A stretch of DNA of 64,000 nt, taken from contig NZ_QJUE01000006.1 in assembly GCF_003208055.1 (NCBI RefSeq), positions 62,001 to 126,000 of the forward strand, written 5' to 3'. This DNA is from Prochlorococcus marinus XMU1408 (GTDB lineage: Bacteria > Cyanobacteriota > Cyanobacteriia > PCC-6307 > Cyanobiaceae). The notes below the pieces were generated by a model that saw nothing but the letters and a program-made list of their open reading frames with translations, ran no database searches and was not told where the DNA came from. This document shows, piece by piece, positions 9,292 through 19,042 of this stretch. Position 1 is the first letter of the stretch. Each line of letters starts with the position of its first letter. A program made the translations under genes and the position numbers.

Positions 9292-11811
9292 ATGAGCAGC
9301 TCCCAGTCAATAGATCTGCGTCTGCCCACCCCAGGATGCTATGCCGATCCTGTTAGGGCTGGCATGGATGCCGATGCAGTCTTCGATGGAATGACTGAAC
9401 ATCTCTTTTTCACACTAGGAAAACTCGCTACATCAGCCAGTCTTAGAGATCTGTACATGGCTTTGAGCTTTGCTGTTAGAGATAGGTTGATGAGTAGATA
9501 TTTAACCAGTCAGGAAACAATTCGAGCTAGACCACAAAAAACCGTCGCTTACCTTTCTGCTGAATTTCTGATCGGACCACAACTAAACAATAACTTATTA
9601 AATCTAGGAATAAAAAAAGAAGCAGAAGAAGCTCTCAAAAGGTTTGGGATTGAATCTCTTAATGACTTATTGGAAGTAGAAGAAGAACCTGGGCTTGGTA
9701 ATGGAGGTTTAGGGAGACTCGCAGCCTGCTATATGGAATCACTTGCAAGTCTTCAGGTCCCTGCAGTGGGGTATGGAATAAGGTACGAATTTGGTATTTT
9801 CAACCAATTAATTAGAGATGGTTGGCAGGTAGAAGTTACTGATAAATGGCTAAAGGGAGGGTGGCCCTGGGAATTACCACAACCTGATGAAGCTTGCTTA
9901 GTCGGTTTTGGTGGACAAACAGAGAGTTATACCGATGACAACGGTAACTATCGCTCTCGATGGATCCCCAGCGAACATGCAATAGGTGTACCACATGATG
10001 TTCCTGTTCTTGGTTACAGAGTCAATAGCTGTGATCGCCTTCGATTATGGAGAGCTGATGCAACAGAAAGTTTTGATTTCTACGCTTTCAATATAGGAGA
10101 TTACTACGGTGCTGTTGAAGAGAAAGTAGCTTCAGAAACTCTCTCTAAAGTTCTTTATCCCAATGATGGAACTGATGAAGGAAGAAGATTGCGCTTAAAG
10201 CAACAACACTTCTTTGTAAGTTGTTCCTTACAGGATATGCTTCGAAGTTTAGAAAAGCGATCTATTGCTGTTGAGGAGTTTCCAAATCATTGGACAGTTC
10301 AACTTAATGACACTCATCCAGCAATTGCAGTAGCAGAGTTAATGAGACTATTAATTGATCAACATAGATTGGATTGGGATAAAGCCTGGGAAATCACCAA
10401 TAGATCTGTTGCCTATACAAATCACACTTTGTTACCCGAGGCTTTAGAAAAATGGGATCTGAGCCTATTTAGAAATTTATTACCTAGACATTTAGAACTT
10501 ATTTATGAAATCAATAGACGATTCTTGCAACAAGTAAGGCTTAAGTATCCAGGTAACGATGTGATTTTAAGGAAACTTTCAATTATTGATGAAGATGGTG
10601 GAAAAGCTATTCGAATGGCACATTTAGCGACAATTGGAGCTCATCATGTAAATGGAGTAGCTGCACTACATTCAGATTTAATCAAGAGACAATTATTACC
10701 TGAATTTGCAGAGCTTTGGCCTGAAAAATTTACTAACGTAACTAATGGAGTTACTCCACGCAGATGGGTTGCTTTAGCAAATCCTGAACTTTCTAAACTT
10801 CTTGACAAAGAAATTGGTCCTAATTGGATTACCAATATGGATCTATTACGTGAGTTAGAAAAAAAAGAAAATGATTCTAATTTTCTAGATCTTTTTGCTT
10901 CTGCGAAGCTTTCTGGCAAACGGAAATTAGCTGGTTATATTCACAGACAAACTGGAGTTCTTGTAGATCCATCGAGTTTATTTGATGTTCAAGTCAAAAG
11001 AATTCACCAATACAAAAGACAGCACTTAAATGCTTTGCAAGTTATTGCACAATATCTAAGAATAAAAAATGGAATAACCAAAAACATTGCACCACGCACG
11101 ATAATTTTTGGTGGCAAAGCTGCGCCAGGTTATTTCATGGCAAAGTTAATGATTAGATTTATTAATGGAATAGCAGATGTAGTGAATGCTGACCCTGATA
11201 TGGATGGATTACTAAGGGTTGTTTTTCTGCCTGACTACAATGTGAAATTGGGTGAACAAGTTTATCCCGCAACCGATCTTTCTGAGCAAATTTCAACAGC
11301 CGGTAAAGAAGCTTCAGGAACTGGAAATATGAAATTCGCCATGAATGGTGCTTTAACAATTGGAACACTTGATGGGGCAAACGTAGAAATCAGAGAAAGA
11401 GTGGGGGCAGAAAATTTCTTTTTGTTTGGAAAGACTGAATCAGAAATAATGGAATTAAGAGATCAAGGTTATTGCCCTAATAATTTTATTCAAGAATCCA
11501 ATGAACTTCAAGAAACTCTTAAATTAATAGAAGTTGGTCATTTTAGTAACGGTGATAGTGAGCTGTTTAAACCAATAATTAATATTTTGACAGGTAATGA
11601 TCCTTTCTTTGTTATGGCAGATTTTGATGACTACCTTCGTGCTCAAGATGAAGTTAGTCAAGCTTGGAAAAAGAGTCAGAAATGGAATCGCATGGCTTTA
11701 CTAAATACTGCAAGATCGGGCTTTTTCTCTTCGGACAGATCCATTAGAGAATATTGTCAATCTATATGGAAAGTTAAACCTTTACCTGTTGAAATAAGTT
11801 GTGAAAAATAA
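9292..11811 (+). CDS. glgP: Glycogen phosphorylase
   Basis: An 839-aa glycosyltransferase family 35 enzyme that releases glucose-1-phosphate from glycogen and so mobilises night-time carbon stores. N-terminal GLGNGGLGRLAACYMES (about 136-152) is the glucan phosphorylase signature. The pyridoxal-phosphate lysine lies in ASGTGNMKFAMNG (about 670-682). The ATG at 9292 gives the expected length, with a cyanobacterial N-terminal extension. The gene ends 4 bases before the convergent stop of the 152-aa protein gene, leaving no room for an independent terminator. Confidence 0.97.
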   Translation: MSSSQSIDLRLPTPGCYADPVRAGMDADAVFDGMTEHLFFTLGKLATSASLRDLYMALSFAVRDRLMSRYLTSQETIRARPQKTVAYLSAEFLIGPQLNNNLLNLGIKKEAEEALKRFGIESLNDLLEVEEEPGLGNGGLGRLAACYMESLASLQVPAVGYGIRYEFGIFNQLIRDGWQVEVTDKWLKGGWPWELPQPDEACLVGFGGQTESYTDDNGNYRSRWIPSEHAIGVPHDVPVLGYRVNSCDRLRLWRADATESFDFYAFNIGDYYGAVEEKVASETLSKVLYPNDGTDEGRRLRLKQQHFFVSCSLQDMLRSLEKRSIAVEEFPNHWTVQLNDTHPAIAVAELMRLLIDQHRLDWDKAWEITNRSVAYTNHTLLPEALEKWDLSLFRNLLPRHLELIYEINRRFLQQVRLKYPGNDVILRKLSIIDEDGGKAIRMAHLATIGAHHVNGVAALHSDLIKRQLLPEFAELWPEKFTNVTNGVTPRRWVALANPELSKLLDKEIGPNWITNMDLLRELEKKENDSNFLDLFASAKLSGKRKLAGYIHRQTGVLVDPSSLFDVQVKRIHQYKRQHLNALQVIAQYLRIKNGITKNIAPRTIIFGGKAAPGYFMAKLMIRFINGIADVVNADPDMDGLLRVVFLPDYNVKLGEQVYPATDLSEQISTAGKEASGTGNMKFAMNGALTIGTLDGANVEIRERVGAENFFLFGKTESEIMELRDQGYCPNNFIQESNELQETLKLIEVGHFSNGDSELFKPIINILTGNDPFFVMADFDDYLRAQDEVSQAWKKSQKWNRMALLNTARSGFFSSDRSIREYCQSIWKVKPLPVEISCEK

Positions 11812-11815
11812 GTTT

Positions 11816-12274
11816 CTATTTGTCAGGCAAATCTGGTGTTTGATGCAATAATCTATTCAATCTTAATCGATCAATATTTAATGGGTCTGGAGCTAATTCT
11901 CCAGAAATTTCTCTAAATTTATCTTCAATTTCTTCAGGAACTTTGACATCAAATATTCTTTCCATTAGAGCTTCAACCGAATATAGATGAGCATTAATAT
12001 TCTCCAGATCAGAAATTACTTTTGTAAGAGATTTTTCTTTTTTCTCAATAGTTACCTGTCTAACAATTTCTTCAGGTTTATTGGATGAATTTGAATTCAG
12101 TTGCTTTTGTAAATCCTCTAAGACCCTGCCACATAAAGTTCTAAAAGACTGAAGAGCCGCCCAATTAATTTCTTGCTGTTGTCGCAGTGTTGGGAACTCT
12201 CGAATTAAACGGTCGTGTTCTCTATAAAACCTGAGGCAATCTGGACATTGGCATGGTTCTTCAGACACCTTCAT
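11816..12274 (-). CDS. Conserved hypothetical protein with N-terminal CxCxxC
   Basis: I do not recognise this 152-aa protein. It starts with a small cysteine cluster (CQCPDC at residues 8-13), which could bind a metal. A mostly helical charged region follows, with possible coiled coil between about 45 and 110 and a leucine-rich tail. There is no signal peptide or membrane segment. It lies 30 bases downstream of the 112-aa protein gene on the same strand, so the two may be one unit. It converges with glgP with almost no spacing. Function cannot be assigned. Confidence 0.7.
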   Translation of the reverse strand: MKVSEEPCQCPDCLRFYREHDRLIREFPTLRQQQEINWAALQSFRTLCGRVLEDLQKQLNSNSSNKPEEIVRQVTIEKKEKSLTKVISDLENINAHLYSVEALMERIFDVKVPEEIEDKFREISGELAPDPLNIDRLRLNRLLHQTPDLPDK

Positions 12275-12304
12275 TAAGGCAGCTTAAACCCATCATTGCA
12301 TCTA

Positions 12305-12643
12305 TTAGGCCGTCATAGGAGGCTCATCCTTAAAAGAGTCTTCTCCAGCATCATTTCCACCTAAATCAGAGCTTTCAGGTAAAGGTATTTCAATGCTCGA
12401 AACTACTTGAATTACATCACGCAATCTCATTGAATCCGCGAACCATCCCATTGCTTGTTCAGTATCACGCCTTCCCTCAGCATCATTAGCCTGATCCTCA
12501 TGCGCCTCAGCTAGAAGTGTTAACCAACATAAACATCTAGCTTGCACAACTGATAAATCTAAATCATTTGGTTGCGATTCAGATATGTGTTCACTCTCTT
12601 GTTGAACAAGTAACCTTAAGCGAAGATCGTGAAGCTGGGCCAT
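12305..12643 (-). CDS. Conserved hypothetical cyanobacterial protein
   Basis: A 112-aa soluble, acidic protein with no recognised motif. The central part (about 30-85) is helical with conserved-looking tryptophans and cysteines (ARCLCWLTLLAEAH), and the C-terminal 30 residues are acidic and probably disordered. It follows tRNA-Arg on the same strand after about 100 bases that include the palindrome CGCTAGCG (12666-12673). It precedes the CxCxxC protein by 30 bases. The composition and the clean ATG suggest a real gene, but no function is proposed. Confidence 0.65.
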   Translation of the reverse strand: MAQLHDLRLRLLVQQESEHISESQPNDLDLSVVQARCLCWLTLLAEAHEDQANDAEGRRDTEQAMGWFADSMRLRDVIQVVSSIEIPLPESSDLGGNDAGEDSFKDEPPMTA

Positions 12644-12743
12644 GTTGACTGATTCACTACACCAACGCTAGCGAGAGAGTAAGGATTTTGCACACCCACT
12701 ACATATAGGACTAGATATTTTTATTTTTAATTCGCATTTAACA

Positions 12744-12817
12744 CGGGGCTGGCGGGACTTGAACCCACGACCTACGGTTTAGGAAACCGTCGCTCTATCC
12801 AACTGAGCTACAGCCCC
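12744..12817 (-). tRNA. tRNA-Arg (anticodon CCU)
   Basis: The reverse strand folds into a full cloverleaf. The acceptor GGGGCTG pairs with CAGCCCC, the D arm contains AGCTCAGTTGGATAGAGC, and the T arm contains GTGGGTTCAAGTCCCGC. The anticodon stem ACGGT/ACCGT encloses the loop TTCCTAA, giving anticodon CCT (arginine, reading AGG). The CCA end is not encoded. It diverges from the RNase P RNA gene, about 32 bases away. Confidence 0.97.
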
Positions 12818-12849
12818 CTTTAATTAATTATGCCTTGAGGCATGATGGA

Positions 12850-13253
12850 GTTGAAAGCAGGGGAGGTAATCGCAATTGAACTTCAGCAAAAGCTGAAGAA
12901 TTCTATTGAGGAAAGTCCGGGCTCCTATTTGGCCAAGCTTGCTGGGTAATTCCCAGTGCGGGTGACCGTGAGGATAGTGCCACAGAAATACACCGCCTAA
13001 TGCTTCATGGGGAAATCCCAACAAGCATGGCAAGGGTGCAAAGGTGCGGTAAGAGCGCACCAGCAGCATCGAGAGGTGCTGGCTAGGTAAACCCCGGCCA
13101 GGAGCAAGGCGAGGAACATTGGATGGCCATAGACCAAGTTCCTAATGAGAGCCGCTTGAGGCTATCGGTAACGATAGTCCCAGATAGATGATTACCCATT
13201 CACTTTTTAAATAAAGAAGAATGAACAGAACCCGGCTTATGACCTGCTTTCAC
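12850..13253 (+). ncRNA. rnpB: RNase P RNA (bacterial type A)
   Basis: This is the catalytic RNA of ribonuclease P, which trims tRNA 5' ends. The conserved core GAGGAAAGTCCGGGCTCC is at about 12907-12924. The opposite core elements AGATAGATGATTACC and ACAGAACCCGGCTTAT are near 13182-13240. The ends are set by the P1 helix: GTTGAAAGCAGG at the 5' end pairs with CCTGCTTTCAC at the 3' end. Ends are accurate to a few bases. The length of about 404 is usual for Prochlorococcus-type RNase P RNA. Confidence 0.95.
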
Positions 13254-13329
13254 TTTCTTAATGTTCAATAAAGAAACTAGACTCAGAATTTTATTAATTT
13301 GTCAATTAAATCGTACGCCTTGAATAATT

Positions 13330-14073
13330 ATGGAAATTTCAAATCAAAGAGTAGAAGAAATAATCAATTTTATCAAAAATTTAAATTTAGATAAAAAGTA
13401 TCAAAAAGAATTTACTCATGAAAAAATCAAAAATCTTTCATACATTAATGAATCACTTACTCATAGTTCAGCAAATAATAAATTTAATTATGAAAATCTT
13501 GAATTTCTTGGTGATGCCGTCTTAAGACTCATTGCATCAGACTTCATAAAAAATCAATATCCTCATATGCAAGTTGGAGAAAGATCTGAACTTAGATCTC
13601 ATCTTGTGAGTGACAAATGGCTAGAGCAGGTTGGGGAAAAAATAAATATTAAAAGCGTATTAATTATTGGCCCAAAAGCTCTTAGAGATAAATCAGCAAG
13701 CGCAACTATTCAAGCAGAAGCAACTGAGGCATTAATAGGAGCGTTATATGAAAGTATCAAAATTTTAGATCCTATTAAAAATTGGCTTAATCCATTCTGG
13801 GTAGATAAAAGTAAAAAAGTTTTAGCTGATCCTCACAAGCAAAACTACAAATCAGCCCTTCAGGAATGGACTCAAGCGAAAGGATTATCAATTCCCACTT
13901 ACAAAACAATTGAAATCAATAAAAAGCACAATAATCCTAAGAGATTCTTTTGCACTGTTTACATTCAAAACATTTCAATAGCTGAAGGTTGGGGAAAGTC
14001 GATGAAACAAGCAGAGAAAGAAGCAGCTAATGAAGCATTAACTGCTGTAGAAAAGAATGTACTCAAGCTATAG
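13330..14073 (+). CDS. rnc: Ribonuclease III
   Basis: A 247-aa double-strand-specific endoribonuclease for rRNA and mRNA processing. The catalytic signature NYENLEFLGDAVLRL is at about residues 54-68 and matches the RNase III consensus, with the key Glu and Asp. The second acidic cluster is TEALIGALYES (about 137-147). The C-terminal part (about 175-245) is the dsRNA-binding domain, with the GWGKSMKQAEKEAANEAL motif. The N-terminus is extended by about 20 lysine-rich residues relative to E. coli. It is the first protein gene after rnpB, placing two RNA-processing functions together. Confidence 0.95.
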   Translation: MEISNQRVEEIINFIKNLNLDKKYQKEFTHEKIKNLSYINESLTHSSANNKFNYENLEFLGDAVLRLIASDFIKNQYPHMQVGERSELRSHLVSDKWLEQVGEKINIKSVLIIGPKALRDKSASATIQAEATEALIGALYESIKILDPIKNWLNPFWVDKSKKVLADPHKQNYKSALQEWTQAKGLSIPTYKTIEINKKHNNPKRFFCTVYIQNISIAEGWGKSMKQAEKEAANEALTAVEKNVLKL

Positions 14074-14083
14074 TTAATGTCTC

Positions 14084-14108
14084 TTGAAAATAGTGATTAG
14101 CTTTTCAA
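14084..14108. terminator. Inverted repeat between rnc and ndhS
   Basis: Convergent stop codons (14073 and 14097) are bridged by TTGAAAA (14084-14090) and TTTTCAA (14102-14108), a 7-bp stem with an 11-base loop overlapping the 3' end of ndhS. It is AT-rich and only a weak candidate for a bidirectional terminator. Confidence 0.3.
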
Positions 14109-14282
14109 AAGATCTTTCAAAGGTAAGGTGAGCAACTTATCCCAATTGCCTCCTTCAAAAAGCACTGCTGCTTTATCTCCACTTATTCTTTGAACAAATC
14201 CTACATAACCGTTATAAATTGACTCTTGATTGTTAACAGTGACTGTTGTACCAGGGAGAATCGGTTCTTTTAAATCAGTCAT
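14097..14282 (-). CDS. ndhS: NAD(P)H dehydrogenase-like complex subunit NdhS
   Basis: A 61-aa SH3-like protein with the pattern PGTTVTV...GYVGFVQRISGDKAAVLFEGGNWDKL, which matches cyanobacterial NdhS (DUF3252) as I recall it. NdhS sits on the stromal arm of the photosynthetic NDH-1 complex and forms part of the ferredoxin docking site for cyclic electron flow. The PsaE-like fold is consistent with that. It stands alone, converging with rnc and diverging from rimM across 47 bases. Recognition is from memory of the family. Confidence 0.78.
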   Translation of the reverse strand: MTDLKEPILPGTTVTVNNQESIYNGYVGFVQRISGDKAAVLFEGGNWDKLLTLPLKDLLKS

Positions 14283-14329
14283 AATTGAGAATATTGAAAT
14301 AAACTACTAGAAAAATTGTAATCATAAAA

Positions 14330-14860
14330 ATGAACGAAAAAGATAAGTGGATTTCAATAGGTGAAATTGTTGCTCCCCAAGGTTTAAAAGGTGATGTTCG
14401 AATTAAACCTAGCAGCGACTTTCCAGAACGGTTTACCAAACCTGGAAAACGTTGGATTCAAAAAGCCAACGAATTGCCTATAGAAATCAAATTAATTAAA
14501 GGAACACTTATTCCCGGTAAAGCAATCTACGTAATTTCTATTGAAGGTGTATCAAGCAGGAGTTCAGCAGAAGAAATTATTGGTTGGAATTTAGTCGTCC
14601 CAGTTGATAGTAGACCATCTTTGAGAAATGATGAGTATCATTATTTCGATTTGATTGGTTTGGAAGCAAGAGAAGGGCCACAAAAGTCTTTAATTGGTCA
14701 TGTCACTGACTTGATTAAAGGGGGTAATGACCTGCTAGAGATAGAGTTAGTAGAAGGTAAAAAAGTTTTGGTACCGTTTGTTAAAGAAATTGTGCCAGAA
14801 ATAGAAATCAAAGAAAAATGGCTACTAATCAATCCACCTCCAGGTCTATTGGAACTTTAA
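14330..14860 (+). CDS. rimM: 16S rRNA maturation factor RimM
   Basis: A 176-aa protein with the N-terminal motif GEIVAPQGLKGDVRIKP (about 10-26), characteristic of the RimM beta-barrel domain. A PRC-barrel C-terminal half follows, with YHYFDLIGLEA and LVPFVKEIVPEI. RimM assists 30S head assembly and binds S19. The ATG at 14330 is the only start that keeps the conserved N-terminus. It is followed after 57 bases by the mannose-1-phosphate guanylyltransferase gene on the same strand. Confidence 0.95.
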   Translation: MNEKDKWISIGEIVAPQGLKGDVRIKPSSDFPERFTKPGKRWIQKANELPIEIKLIKGTLIPGKAIYVISIEGVSSRSSAEEIIGWNLVVPVDSRPSLRNDEYHYFDLIGLEAREGPQKSLIGHVTDLIKGGNDLLEIELVEGKKVLVPFVKEIVPEIEIKEKWLLINPPPGLLEL

Positions 14861-14917
14861 ATTCATCAAGATCTTTAATCTAATATACAAATATGAACAA
14901 AATTGTTCTTCAATGAG

Positions 14918-16363
14918 ATGACTGATAACCCAATAATCCCAGTAATTCTTAGTGGTGGATCAGGAACAAGACTTTGGCCACTTTCAAGAGAAAGTTACCC
15001 AAAACAATTTTTAGCACTTGATTCAAGAACCAATAAAACTCTTTTGCAGAAAACATATGAAAGGCTTATTGGAATAGAGGGATTACAAAAGCCAATATTG
15101 ATATGCAATGAAGATCACAGGTTTATAGTTGCAGAACAATTCAGAGAAATAAAAACAGATCCACAATCAATAATACTCGAACCCATTGGAAGAAATACTG
15201 CTCCAGCGATAGCAGTTGCAGCTCTTAAAGCAATTTCTTTAGGTAAAGATCCTTTACTATTAATTTTAGCGGCTGATCATTTAATAGAAAATATAATTGA
15301 ATTTAAAAGAGTAATTCAATCCGCAAAAACTTATGCAAAACAGGGAAGATTAGTCACTTTTGGTATTGTGCCAACATGCGCAGAAACTGGTTACGGTTAT
15401 ATCGAAGCAAAAGAATCTACTCATGAAAAAGATACAATAAATGGTCTTGACATAAAAAATTTTATCGAGAAGCCAAATAAAGCTAAAGCTGAAGAATTAA
15501 TCAAAGATGCACGTTATACATGGAATAGCGGTATGTTTCTTTTCAAAGCAAGTACTATAATCAATGAATTAGAGAAATTTGCACCAGAAATAATTAATTA
15601 TTGCAAAATTTCTATTGAAAAAAATATAGTTGATCTTGATTTTCTACGATTAGAAGAAGAATCATTCAAAAAGTGTCCAAAGTTATCAATTGATATAGCT
15701 GTAATGGAAAAAACAAAATTAGGTACCGTTCTTCCTTTAAATGTTGGATGGAGCGATATTGGAAGTTGGAAATCATTATGGGATATTAGTCAAAAAAATA
15801 ACGATGGAAATTATATAAATGGAAGAGTAGTAGCTGAAAAAAGTAAAAATTGTTATTTAAAAAGTGAACAGCGCTTAATAGTAGGTTTAGGGATAGAAAA
15901 TCTAATAGTTGTAGATACAAATGATGCTATCTTAGTTGCAAATAGAGAACATTCTCAAAATATTGGAAATATCATTAAAAGTCTAGATTCATCTAATTTT
16001 CCAGAAGGTAAAATGCATAAAAAAATCTTTCGACCATGGGGGAATTACACTACAATTAGTGAAGGAAGTAGATGGCAAGTTAAGCTAATCGAAGTCAAGC
16101 CGAATGCTTCTCTTTCTTTACAAATGCATCATCATAGAGCAGAGCATTGGATTATAGTTAATGGAACTGCCTTAATTGAAAAGGATGGTGAAAAAGAACT
16201 TTTAAGTGAAAATCAAAGTACATTTATTCCCTTAGGTTGTAAGCACAGGTTAAGTAACCCAGGGTTAATGAAACTTGAACTTATAGAAGTACAAAGTGGT
16301 ACTTATCTAGATGAAGATGATATCATTCGTTTTGAGGATTCTTATGGCAGAATAAAAAACTAA
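14918..16363 (+). CDS. manC: Mannose-1-phosphate guanylyltransferase / mannose-6-phosphate isomerase (two-domain)
   Basis: A bifunctional type II enzyme making GDP-mannose. The nucleotidyltransferase domain (about 1-290) has the LSGGSGTRLWPLSRESYPKQF signature at the N-terminus and FIEKPN near 170. The cupin-type isomerase domain (about 365-480) has FRPWGNYT and the metal-binding region LSLQMHHHRAEHWI. The frame also opens at a TTG at 14903, but the ATG at 14918 places the nucleotide-binding loop at the normal distance from the N-terminus, so it is preferred. GDP-mannose is the substrate of the Gmd enzyme encoded at 54293. Confidence 0.93.
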   Translation: MTDNPIIPVILSGGSGTRLWPLSRESYPKQFLALDSRTNKTLLQKTYERLIGIEGLQKPILICNEDHRFIVAEQFREIKTDPQSIILEPIGRNTAPAIAVAALKAISLGKDPLLLILAADHLIENIIEFKRVIQSAKTYAKQGRLVTFGIVPTCAETGYGYIEAKESTHEKDTINGLDIKNFIEKPNKAKAEELIKDARYTWNSGMFLFKASTIINELEKFAPEIINYCKISIEKNIVDLDFLRLEEESFKKCPKLSIDIAVMEKTKLGTVLPLNVGWSDIGSWKSLWDISQKNNDGNYINGRVVAEKSKNCYLKSEQRLIVGLGIENLIVVDTNDAILVANREHSQNIGNIIKSLDSSNFPEGKMHKKIFRPWGNYTTISEGSRWQVKLIEVKPNASLSLQMHHHRAEHWIIVNGTALIEKDGEKELLSENQSTFIPLGCKHRLSNPGLMKLELIEVQSGTYLDEDDIIRFEDSYGRIKN

Positions 16364-16434
16364 ACTAATAATAAGTTCAAAGTTTAGTTATACAAAATTT
16401 CTAAAATTTTATTAGATATTTTTTAATTTTAGTT

Positions 16435-18339
16435 CTACTCAACAGTGACACTTTTAGCTAAATTTCTAGGCTGATCAACATCAAGGCCTTTATGCGCAGC
16501 TATGTGATAACTAAATAACTGTAAAGGTACAACGGTTAACAAAGGACTCACCCATTCACTAACTTTAGGAATAGAAAATAATTCATCAAACATTTCTGAT
16601 TCTGGTCCACACGGCGCAACTCCTATTAGACGAGCATCTCTCGCCTTGGCCTCTTGTGAGTTACTCAGAACTTTTTCATAAACCACTCCTGGAACAGCAA
16701 TTGATATTACTGGTACATGTTGATCTAACAGTGCTATGGGTCCATGCTTTAGCTCTCCAGCGGGATATCCTTGAGCATGGATATAACTTATTTCCTTAAG
16801 TTTGAGAGCACCTTCAAGAGCAATTGGGTAATTTATTCCTCGACCTAAGAAAATTACATCTTTTGTTTCAGCAAATAAATGTGCTATTTGCTTCGATAAA
16901 GCATCATGTTTTTTGATGAGGTCTGTTAATTGTTGAGGTACTAATCTCAAATCATTAGAAAGAGCTAGGATTTCTTGACTACTTCTTTTGTGATTATTAG
17001 ACGCAAATAAAAGAGTCAATCCATAAAAAGAAAGCATCTGGCCTAGAAAAGTTTTTGTTGCAGCAACTCCTATTTCAATACCTGATCCGATATCAATAAC
17101 ATTCTCTAATTCACGAGCTAATGAGCTATCAAGTCTGTTAGTAATTCCCAATTGATGAAAAGAAAAATTAGCATCCTTAAAAGAATTTCTTCTTTCCTTT
17201 TCCATTCTCAATGCCGCTAAAGTGTCTGCTGTTTCTCCTGACTGACTAATTCCTATTGTCAAAGTATTAGGAGAAACTGGAGGGGGGGCATAACGAAATT
17301 CACTTGCGAAATAAACTTTAGTAGGAACTCCTGCAAACTGTTCCAGCAAATAGGCTCCAACCATCCCAGCATGTCTACTAGTACCACAGGCAAGAATTTG
17401 GATTTGCTCTATCTTCTCTACTAAAGATTTATCAATTGGCAAAGGAAATGAATTCTCCGATGACAAGTCCATAGGCAAATATCTATCTATCCATAATTGA
17501 GCTGTTTCTGGCTGCTCATAAATTTCTTTAAGCATAAAATGACGAAAATTTCTTTTATCCGCAAAAAGTTCAGTACCCTTTAAAAGCGATGGTGCTCTAT
17601 GTTGTCTCATACCATCAGCATCATAAAGTTCAATTCCTAATGGAGTTAATAGAGCTATTTCATGATCTTTTAAAGGCAAAAATGTACGCGTAAATCCAAC
17701 TAAAGCAGGGGTATCACTAGCACAAAAAAACTCGCCTTCACCAAAACCAAGAACTAATGGAGCTTGTCTTCTAGCAACTACCAAAGCATCAGGTGCCTTA
17801 GACCAAATTACTGCTATGGCATAAATACCCTCTAGTAAACAGAGAACCTTTTGAACAGCTTTTAATAATGTTTGTCCATTAGCATCCTGTCCTTTTTCTA
17901 AAAGATTTTCTATTTCTAAACCAATTAAATGTGGAATTATCTCCGTATCGGTTTCTGAGATAAATTTAATTCCCTTAGATTGAAGGCTTTTAGACAAATC
18001 CCTATGATTTTCGATAATACCGTTTTGAACTGCAGCAATTTGGCCTGTAAAATCAACATGAGGGTGAGCATTGATCTCATTAGGCTTTCCATGAGTAGCC
18101 CATCTAGTATGTCCAATCCCTAGGTGACCTTGTATTGGTTTTTTTTTAATTGAATTTGAAAGATTGATTAGCTTTCCTTTCGATTTTCTAACACTAAGTT
18201 TTCCAAATTGATCGTTCTTTGAATTTTGAATTGTTGCTAATCCAGCCGAATCATAACCTCTATATTCAAGTTTTCTTAGTCCATCAATAAGAATAGAGGA
18301 AACTTCTCTTGTTCCAATAACGCCAAATATTCCACACAT
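16435..18339 (-). CDS. glmS: Glutamine--fructose-6-phosphate aminotransferase (isomerizing)
   Basis: A 634-aa enzyme of amino-sugar synthesis that makes glucosamine-6-phosphate for peptidoglycan and lipopolysaccharide. The N-terminal glutaminase starts with Cys2 (MCGIFGVIG) and contains the glutamine-binding GHTRWATHG (about 76-84). Two SIS isomerase domains follow, with ISQSGETADT near 360 and EGALKLKEISYIHAQGYPAGELKHGP near 520. It ends with the conserved RNLAKSVTVE tail. It is downstream of psaC on the same strand, 72 bases away. No glmS ribozyme-like element was recognised in that gap. Confidence 0.97.
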   Translation of the reverse strand: MCGIFGVIGTREVSSILIDGLRKLEYRGYDSAGLATIQNSKNDQFGKLSVRKSKGKLINLSNSIKKKPIQGHLGIGHTRWATHGKPNEINAHPHVDFTGQIAAVQNGIIENHRDLSKSLQSKGIKFISETDTEIIPHLIGLEIENLLEKGQDANGQTLLKAVQKVLCLLEGIYAIAVIWSKAPDALVVARRQAPLVLGFGEGEFFCASDTPALVGFTRTFLPLKDHEIALLTPLGIELYDADGMRQHRAPSLLKGTELFADKRNFRHFMLKEIYEQPETAQLWIDRYLPMDLSSENSFPLPIDKSLVEKIEQIQILACGTSRHAGMVGAYLLEQFAGVPTKVYFASEFRYAPPPVSPNTLTIGISQSGETADTLAALRMEKERRNSFKDANFSFHQLGITNRLDSSLARELENVIDIGSGIEIGVAATKTFLGQMLSFYGLTLLFASNNHKRSSQEILALSNDLRLVPQQLTDLIKKHDALSKQIAHLFAETKDVIFLGRGINYPIALEGALKLKEISYIHAQGYPAGELKHGPIALLDQHVPVISIAVPGVVYEKVLSNSQEAKARDARLIGVAPCGPESEMFDELFSIPKVSEWVSPLLTVVPLQLFSYHIAAHKGLDVDQPRNLAKSVTVE

Positions 18340-18411
18340 GGTTTTAAATTGTTATCCCAAAATTATTTATATTTAACAATAAACCTTCGTTAAGAATAAT
18401 AATAATTTTAT

Positions 18412-18705
<294 letters not shown>

Positions 18706-18792
18706 CTACATAAAAAAAAATAGTTGCAATGCCGTCACTTTTGTTAACTCGACACTTGACCCCGTAGGATTGGAAGTCAGGTCTAAAAGGTT

Positions 18793-19035
18793 ATGTCCCA
18801 GGAAGCAATCCTTGAAAAAGTTCGTTCTATCGTCGCAGAACAACTTAGCGTTGAAGCCGGTGAAGTAAAACCGGAATCAAATTTCCAAAACGATCTCGGA
18901 GCCGACTCTCTCGACACTGTCGAACTAGTCATGGCTCTCGAAGAAGCATTTGACATAGAGATCCCTGACGAGGCTGCAGAAGGCATTGCCACTGTCGGAG
19001 ATGCAGTCAAATACATCGAAGACAAACAGTCTTGA
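18793..19035 (+). CDS. acpP: Acyl carrier protein
   Basis: An 80-aa acidic protein that carries growing acyl chains on a 4'-phosphopantetheine arm. The attachment serine is in [12 protein letters not shown] (serine at about residue 39). A ribosome binding site (AAAAGG) lies 4-5 bases before the ATG. The acpP stop TGA (19033-19035) overlaps the GAGG that serves the next gene, fabF, whose start is 8 bases later, so the two are translationally linked. Confidence 0.98.
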   Translation: MSQEAILEKVRSIVAEQLSVEAGEVKPESNFQNDLGADSLDTVELVMALEEAFDIEIPDEAAEGIATVGDAVKYIEDKQS

Positions 19036-19042
19036 GGTTTAC

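Noticed and set aside
12824-13069. 81-codon minus-strand reading frame over the RNase P RNA
   Set aside because: It lies inside the structured rnpB gene and its codons follow the RNA helices; no protein-like features.
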